Positions 57,369 through 64,000 of a DNA stretch of 64,000 bases are shown piece after piece. The notes under the pieces were generated by a model, which ran no database searches, had not been told where the DNA came from, and saw nothing but the letters and a program-made list of their open reading frames with translations. Numbering within the stretch: position 1 is the first letter of the stretch; every line of letters begins with the position of its first letter. Source of the DNA: Struthio camelus (Eukaryota; Chordata; Aves; Struthioniformes; Struthionidae); contig NC_090943.1 in assembly GCF_040807025.1 (NCBI RefSeq), positions 854,356-918,355 on the forward strand, read 5' to 3'. The position numbers and the translations under genes were made by a program.

Positions 57369-60300
57369 TCTGTGTGCCAGAAGTGTTCTTGGGATAGATT
57401 TTCCATTCATTTATGAAAAACTCAACCCGGTGATGATGGCTTATAGTCCTATATAGATTATAGGGGAAGCTTTAAGATGAGAGCAGTTTTATTAAAGTGA
57501 ATGAAATTCAAGCATGAAATGCATCTGGTTGGTGCCAGCCTAATAAGCATTGATTAGTAGCAGATTTTAATTAATGGCCAGATGATTCATATCTGGGAGG
57601 GGGTGGTGTATAGAGCTGTGACTGTACCAAAGGCATGTTTAAAAAAAAAAAAAAAATCTGAAGCACCAAACAGCTTATGCTGGAGAATGCCTGTATTAAC
57701 GCAGAAAAATGCTGGAAGCTTTTCAGATACAAGACGACTGTGAAAGATCAGCACAAAATATTTAGATTAGAAGAGGATCGTCCACAGAGTTATAAGCAGG
57801 AAATGGAGCTTCTAAGAGCTTAGATTAAGGTGTAAGAATAGCAAAAAATGTTAGTTCCGCAGTTGCCGTCGTTGGACAGTAGTGGTGGCACTGAAAGCAC
57901 AACTGCATGGAAATCAGAATCAGACAGGTGCTTCCAACATCTCACAGTGGGTGAGATGCCAGTTTCAGAACTGAGATTCTGGAGAAGAGTAAGGGCATAT
58001 TCTTAATGTATGTGCAAAGTATATGCAAAATGACTGTTCTCTGTAAACTAAAGAAACAAGCAATAGCTTCATATGCAGAGGCAAGATTAACGGACAGAAG
58101 GAAGGGAGTCCTGTGAGGACAGTGTTGATAGAACCTGTATCTTCTCTCTGCAGGATGGAGAACATCTTCAGTATTTTTGCTTATTCCAATTGAGTGCAAA
58201 GATTGAAAAACTAGTGTAACTTCCCAGTTCAAAGCACCTGTTTTGCAGTGAGCCCTTGAATTAAGTTGGTGTTCTCAGCTTCCCATGAGAAATAGTAGGC
58301 GCAAGAAACAACTGGTACCGTAATGGATTTTGATTAATTCTGAAGGTAACTATGTAACATGGTTGTCCACACTAGGATGGGACTGAACTTGGCCGCAAGG
58401 GATCCCTGCCAGTCCTAAATATGGCTATAGCTTACAGAAAAGTATTTCCTCACTGGCTTCTCATTATTTTCTTCTCACAAATTACATTGGGGACAGCTTT
58501 TCTTTCATTGTTCTCCCGCATAATTGAATGTCTCAGTAACCCCAAGCAGAACCTCAGTGAAAGGCCTCATGTTGGAAACTCTGCCTCCTTCTGCGCTGCT
58601 GTTCTGCAAGTGCAGAGCTAAGGAGCGGCCATCCAGGGAAAGACTAGGCAGAGATCGCCACTTAAAAATGAGATTTTTTTAACGCTCCGAAATGCAAATA
58701 TTAATGCTTGTTTAGCGGGTTAAACAGAGACAGATTAAATGGAGTTAGAGATGCAAAGCCACACAGCAGTGGGGCTGTTCAAAATAAGGATTGTGTGTAC
58801 TATCTTGCTTGTTCAAAATTCTGAGCGGATCTTAGCATTAGCAGTGGACATAGTGAGAATGGACAACTAGAGGAACTGTGACTTCTGCAAAGAATATTCT
58901 GGTTTTGTTTGAACAGTAAAAGTTCAGATTTGTAGGGAAATCCAGAGTCAGATCAACTCTATGTTGAAATGACTTGTTTGCATCTGAAGAAATGAGTGTC
59001 TGAAGTACCTGGAACTGAGAGAATCTGTATCTGTGATTTTGTGAAAATTTTATTTTCCATTACCTATGAGCAGAAGGGCTTTGATTTGGCGAGAAAACTA
59101 TACCTAACATCCATTCTCCCTGACCTGAGACTCCGAGCGCGTACAATAGGAGGAATGTGTCACTTAGAGTTGTCTTCTAAGGGGCTTGGTGAAGTGCCTT
59201 CTACTTGTGACATAAAAAATGCAGAGATTTTGATGGATTTAAAATGAAAGGGAAAATGAAAGAATCTGTCAAGCCTTTCAGCTTTAAAGATAAGTTTTAT
59301 TGGCTTTGTTTCTAACAAATACAAACCCTCCTTCCGTTTTGTTGATGCTTGTAGGAATTTTGCCATAATTGAGAATATGCTTAGTCCCTTAATGATTAAA
59401 CAAGTAGTTTGCGTGCTCTAGTAATCATTCTCTCAACATACTACTGTTATATAATATAAACTCCAAAAACAGTTATTTCTGAAGCTATATTTAAACATTG
59501 TGGTTTCAGGTTCCATGAAAAATCACACTGAAACTTAAAACGTAGTAAAGATTTATGGCCAGTGCTAAGGGACATGAAACACTGTTGTTAATACACAGTG
59601 GTTACTTGGATAGGCCATTTCTGTTCCTTCTGTATCCCAAAAGCAATTCAGTGTAGAGCAAATTACCCTGTTTTCAAGAACGTGTTTACCTATGTAGTGT
59701 ATGATGGCCTCTGGTAGGTGCACTTGTGTTGGTCAGTGCACCTCGTCAGGTGTATGAAGCAACAGTGTCCCATCTGTTACCACAGCTAAATATTCCGCAC
59801 AGTAAATGTGCTTCTGAAATTAATAAAAGGAATATAGCATATGCTTAGCATGAGAAAGCCCAGCAACGTATACCATTGTCCTAGTCCAAAATGCAGACTA
59901 AAGTAGTATAGAAAAGCTTGATTGAAGTATGCTAAAAATACAGTAATTCTTTAGTATCTGGTAGAAGTACTTGGGAGGTTAAGATGGGAAACAAGTCGGA
60001 GGGATGTACAAACTAGCCATTTCTTGCCTGAGTCTTCGTACAGAAACACATGTGCAGGAAACATGAGATTCTCTGAATTCCTCTCTCGGAGCTTTTGTTT
60101 CAATTCTCTTCAGTCATGGAGTTTGACTTGCTAGAGGATACATTCTATTCTGATCCTTGTAGCAGAGAAAGCAGGAAATCTAAGTGGAAATCAGTATATT
60201 TGCCTTTAGAAATAATGTTCATGCATCAAGGAAATACAAGCTACTGCATAAACTGTTGTGTTTGTGCAGTCCCAGAAAAAAAGTGAGATCTTTAGCGAGT

Positions 60301-60683
60301 TAGATATTTATTAAGAGAATTTACAATTCATTATCTTTCTAAAAAAAAGAAAGTTATTGGTCTGCAAATATAAAGTTTAGCCTGCTATGTAACACCTTAT
60401 CAGAAGTAGCAGTGACAGAAACACATTCAAGAATAAAATGTTTAGTTTTAAGAGCCCTTCTGTTCTGCTAAATGGTAGAAACAGGCTCTGGGTGTAGCAT
60501 ATGAGGGTTTTCTGCCCTTTCAGTTTTGGTTATGCTTTATAGTTTGTGGTCTTAAGTGCCCTTTCCTATTCTGCTCTGTTCACAAATTAAAAAATGTCTA
60601 TTATTTCATGATTAATGGTGACAATAGATTGTTTCTTTTTAAAGTTTTTCCACACTTTTCTCTCTTTTCACTGATCTCTTCAG
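57369..60683. other. Gene F 3' UTR followed by AT-rich DNA without a supported gene
   Basis: After the gene F stop the sequence is AT-rich with only short open frames. I found no KRAB, HUB or finger exon. There is an A-run near 57642 and a second AATAAA at 59822. Nothing else I can name. Confidence 0.45.
57491..57496 (+). terminator. ATTAAA, candidate poly(A) signal of gene F
   Basis: The first common variant hexamer after the gene F stop, 123 nt downstream. The AATAAA at 59822 is a more distal alternative. Confidence 0.35.
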
Positions 60684-60779
60684 GTGAAGAATCTCATCTT
60701 GTGTGTTTGCCTGGTGCCTTGCATGTCGTGGGTGCTACTGAAATGCGAATAAATAATAAACTACACAAGCTGAGATCTG
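60684..60779 (+). other. Orphan linker-like exon
   Basis: A pyrimidine-rich acceptor (CTGATCTCTTCAG) and a GTACGT donor bound 96 nt that are open in phase 1 to 1, the phase shared by all linker exons here, beginning GEESHLVCLPGALHVV. No matching KRAB or finger exon was found nearby. It may belong to a gene continuing beyond the window or be a relic. Confidence 0.25.
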
Positions 60780-63700
60780 GTACGTGCACTTTCTGGGAAT
60801 AAACTGTCTTTCGTTCTTGATGTGGCTGTTTTTTAGCAAAAGGCATCAAAAAAGCAGTCTCTTTCCCAGGCCATCCCATTGGCGTTTGCATGATTTCGGC
60901 CTCATCTTGCTTGACCTGCACGGTTCTCGTAATTTCTTTTTACCTCGCTTGTAAAACATGCCAGTAGCACTTTCCTACCTGTTGTTGACATTGTGGACAT
61001 ACATGTAGGAAAGATTATGGGGCGCTTTACATAATGGCCATGTGGCACCCACCCTGATTTAAAGGATACCACCCATGCCAAATTTCATCCTTTATGCCTT
61101 CCTCTGCTCTCTCTGGATCCAGCCGCTGCTCAGATACACTGTCATCAGCAAACCCACTACTTCTGCTCCATTTCAGAGTTGCAGATTATTCACCTTCCCA
61201 ATGACAGTGGGTCAAGACCTACCCCAAGACCTACTAAAGCTAAAGAAGGACCTAAAACATGCAGGGGGCCTTGAGGAGCATTCCCCTGCTTTGACTTGGC
61301 ATTTGCCAGGCTGCCATTTTGCAACAGGGTTTTAAGCCAACACAGAAATTTGAGAAAGATGCCAGATTTCCAGTGCTCAGCAGTGGATTCCTTTCTCCAC
61401 AGCACGGACAGGCGTGGAGGGATGTTGGAGGCTTTTCTCAGGACCTCCCTCGCATGACTGTATCCCAGGCTGGAAGCATGGTCCTTGCCATGGACAGAAG
61501 CTCTGTTTTCCTTGCCCACTCGCCACATAACCTGCCCAGCAAAGCTGCCAAGACCGTGTATGGGTGGCGGTTGCTGTGATGGGGCCTGGGAAGGAATTCC
61601 TGCCAGGATTTGGGCATCTGTGCTGTGGGCTCTGCACCTGGGCTAGTTATCTGCTCTCTCCTCCTAGTCCCGGGAGACGACCTAAAACGTGATTTAGCAC
61701 TCCTACAGCATGATTTACCTGCCCCGCTGTGGATGGGTACGTCAGGGTGAGATGAGTGGTGCCCGAGAAGTGCCCCTTTCTCTCCGCAGGCTATGAAGAG
61801 AGCTTAAACCATGAGATCAGTTATAAATGCCTGTTGTAGGTAAGACCAGGTAAAATTAGTCATACCCTGAACACTGTTTAACTATCAATGTGTAAAAGAA
61901 GGTGTGGTGCAGAAACTGCATTTCTGACACAGTTGATGCTTGCTAGTTCTTGCCTGCTAGTTAGCGAATCCGCAAGAGAAGCCACCCTCGGTTTAGGCCT
62001 AAGCAGGGGACGTGATCTGCTTCAAGATGCTTGAGCTATTTTGTCACAGTAGCTATAGCAGGCTAAAATTCAACATCTGTGTAGGAACAACAAAAGAATA
62101 AATACAACATCTGCTATATTACCGTGTTTCAATTAAAAAAGATAAACTGTATGAGAAAGAAAGCATGTTAAAAGTGAATTAAAGTAGAGCTAAAACAGTA
62201 AACTGCTTACGGGGACTGCTGAAGCGGTTTAAGGCAATTTAAAGGGCTAAGAGCAAAGATGTGCTACTTGCCAAAAAAGGCAAGAAAAGGACTGCACAGG
62301 CCCCCACCCCCCAAACAGCCACGGTTTAACACAGATAACATAAGTTACTAGAAATAAAAAAGCATCCTTTGGAGAGTGGAAGTCGTATCCAAATGCAAGA
62401 ACAGGAAGGGGGATAAACCTTGGTGAACTGAGTATGAAATGATTGTAAGGCAAGGTACAAAGAGTTTGAACTTTCTTGAATAAGTTTCATAGCCACATCT
62501 GGCAGAATGTGAAGCAAATGCATGCTACAGAGAAAAGCTAGGCAATATGTGGCATTAAAGGGACTAACTCATTCAAGCTCCAGATGCTCGCAAGGCCATG
62601 TTATTGCATCTCAAAGGAGGGCGCAGTACATCTCTCCAAGCAGCCGGTTGACTGGGGCATCTCACGCAGAGGTGTAACGGCTCACTTTCCTCCACTCACT
62701 TCTACCAGTACTCAGCGGTGAGCTGGATGCACCCAGCTGCCTTCATCAAATAAAATAAATCGTGGACCAGCAGCTTGGAAGATCACGGGGTCTGGGAGGG
62801 TAGTGCCACAGCCTTTGCTTGCCTGATGGGGCCGGCTGCATCCCTCCCTGGCGCTCGGACGGCACGGTGCCGGCCCAGCACTCGGCTCTGCCTGACCACG
62901 CGCGGCTGCAAAGGCTGCTGCTGCTCAGGAAAAAACACAGTGTGGGACCAGGCGCTGCACCGCTGTGCTGCTCCTCGGGAAAGGGCAGACCGGCGGAGCT
63001 GGGGACGTTCGCACGGAGCTCGCACAGAGGGCACGCGGGGCGCTTTCAGCTTCAGCATGGCTGGTGGCCTGCGGTGCAGCAGGGCATTGCCATGCGCTCG
63101 CTGCATGATTTGCAGCTGCAGCCCATTAAGCGCTCACCTTTTCACCCGCTCCCTTCACCTGCAGAGCAGAGACAGCAAGTTTCATAGCATGACTTGGAGA
63201 AAGGGTATCAGTGTCCAAAGACTATTCTTGTAAAAGACGTGGAAGGCTTAAATGCTTTCTCTTGCTAGTGTAAAGCTGGGGAAAGACTGGGCACATGCAG
63301 ACCGTTTCCCAACTTCTCTACTTTCAAAGACAGAAAAATCCGTTCTTTGCGTTTCAACTTTGCCCTGAGCTAGCCCTCACTGTGACGTGGATGGCTTCCT
63401 AGCTGAGTGTTTCTGTTACCTTGTGCCATTTTTATTTTGCAAAGATTTCAGATCATCACCGATGCTCCCAGGGAGCGCTGATGAGTTGCAGTTTGATCAT
63501 CACGATCTTCAGTTCAAAATGGGAAGAGCACCCCAGACCCTGGAGCTCTGTTCCACTTTTAAATGGTTGGATGGGCGTAGAATGACACAAACACTTACAA
63601 AAATATAAAATGTGTTTTTGCAGTGATGTGACCTTGGGAACAACAGGCTCCTGTAGCAAACCCAGCAATGATATATTATTGTCACCCTTTATAGAGACTT

Positions 63701-64000
63701 TGGAGAGGGAGCTATTTGACTTGAAACGTGCTTAGGCGTTTCGAGATAAGAAGCACAGCCACTAGTGCAGATGGCATCCTAACCATCCAAGGAGGCTGGT
63801 TTAGACAAAAAAAGCTACGTTTATCCAGCAGACAAAGACCCAGGTGCATCTAAAGCTGCTTTGGGAAATGGTCTGTCCTGGGAGCAGGCAGGCAGTCCTG
63901 GGTCAGGTGCTCCCTGCTGCATGCCCGATCCGTGCCCTTTGCCTTCCCCACGCCGACCGACGGTGGATGCGCTCCACAGCTCCTGGGTGTGCCCTTGTGC
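60780..64000. other. No supported gene
   Basis: No recognisable domain or repeat. A GC-richer patch at about 62770-63110 has longer open frames on both strands but no domain or exon structure. A weak acceptor at 61791 opens a short frame that ends at TAG. Confidence 0.4.

Noticed and set aside
62775-63233. Overlapping open frames on both strands near the right end
   Set aside because: GC-richer patch without domain, conserved start or splice structure.

Overview
This window is from a vertebrate, most likely a bird. It has short introns, very GC-rich CpG-island promoters, CR1-type LINE fragments (one with reverse-transcriptase coding sequence) and eukaryotic splice and poly(A) signals. I found no tRNA, rRNA, CRISPR or prokaryotic features. 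All exon models below come from reading splice sites and reading frames by eye. In each of the six main genes the joined exons sum to a multiple of three with one open frame.

The window is a cluster of six related C2H2 zinc-finger genes, here A to F. They belong to the HUB(DUF3669)/KRAB group typified by human ZNF282, ZNF398, ZNF746 and ZNF777. The shared plan is a tiny first exon, a second exon carrying a coiled-coil HUB domain (phase 0 to 0), a KRAB-A exon (phase 0 to 1), one to four acidic linker exons of about 102-132 nt (phase 1 to 1), and a last exon with all the fingers. A (+, 3684-10218), B (-, 17928-11893) and D (+, 28711-35467) follow it. C (-, 25412-20015) skips the HUB exon. E (+, 40734-47522) fuses a short coiled coil and the KRAB in exon 1. 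F (+, 51799-57368) carries a THAP zinc-binding domain in the slot where its paralogues have HUB, giving a THAP-KRAB-like-C2H2 protein. That is the most unusual thing here.

Layout: 1-2.3 kb is probably the 3' end of an upstream gene; 3.2-10.5 kb is gene A; 11.9-18.2 kb is gene B, convergent with A; 18.7-25.4 kb is gene C, in tandem with B; 25.3-26 kb is a CpG island that C and D leave in opposite directions; D runs to about 38 kb, E from 40.7 to 48.4 kb. A 5'-truncated CR1 lies at 48.8-50.0 kb, followed by the CpG promoter and body of F (50.1-57.5 kb). The last 6.5 kb is AT-rich and nearly featureless, with one orphan linker-like exon.

Five of the six genes (not F) carry a long, GC-rich, strand-biased tandem repeat in intron 1, and each repeat has a different unit. 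In gene E it is a hexanucleotide GGCCCC-type array. Gene B's intron 1 repeat is stop-free and in frame with both flanking exons. The proteins are expected to be nuclear DNA-binding regulators. Only gene C has a textbook KRAB-A box, and five genes have a psi-K-x-E SUMO consensus in the region just before the fingers.
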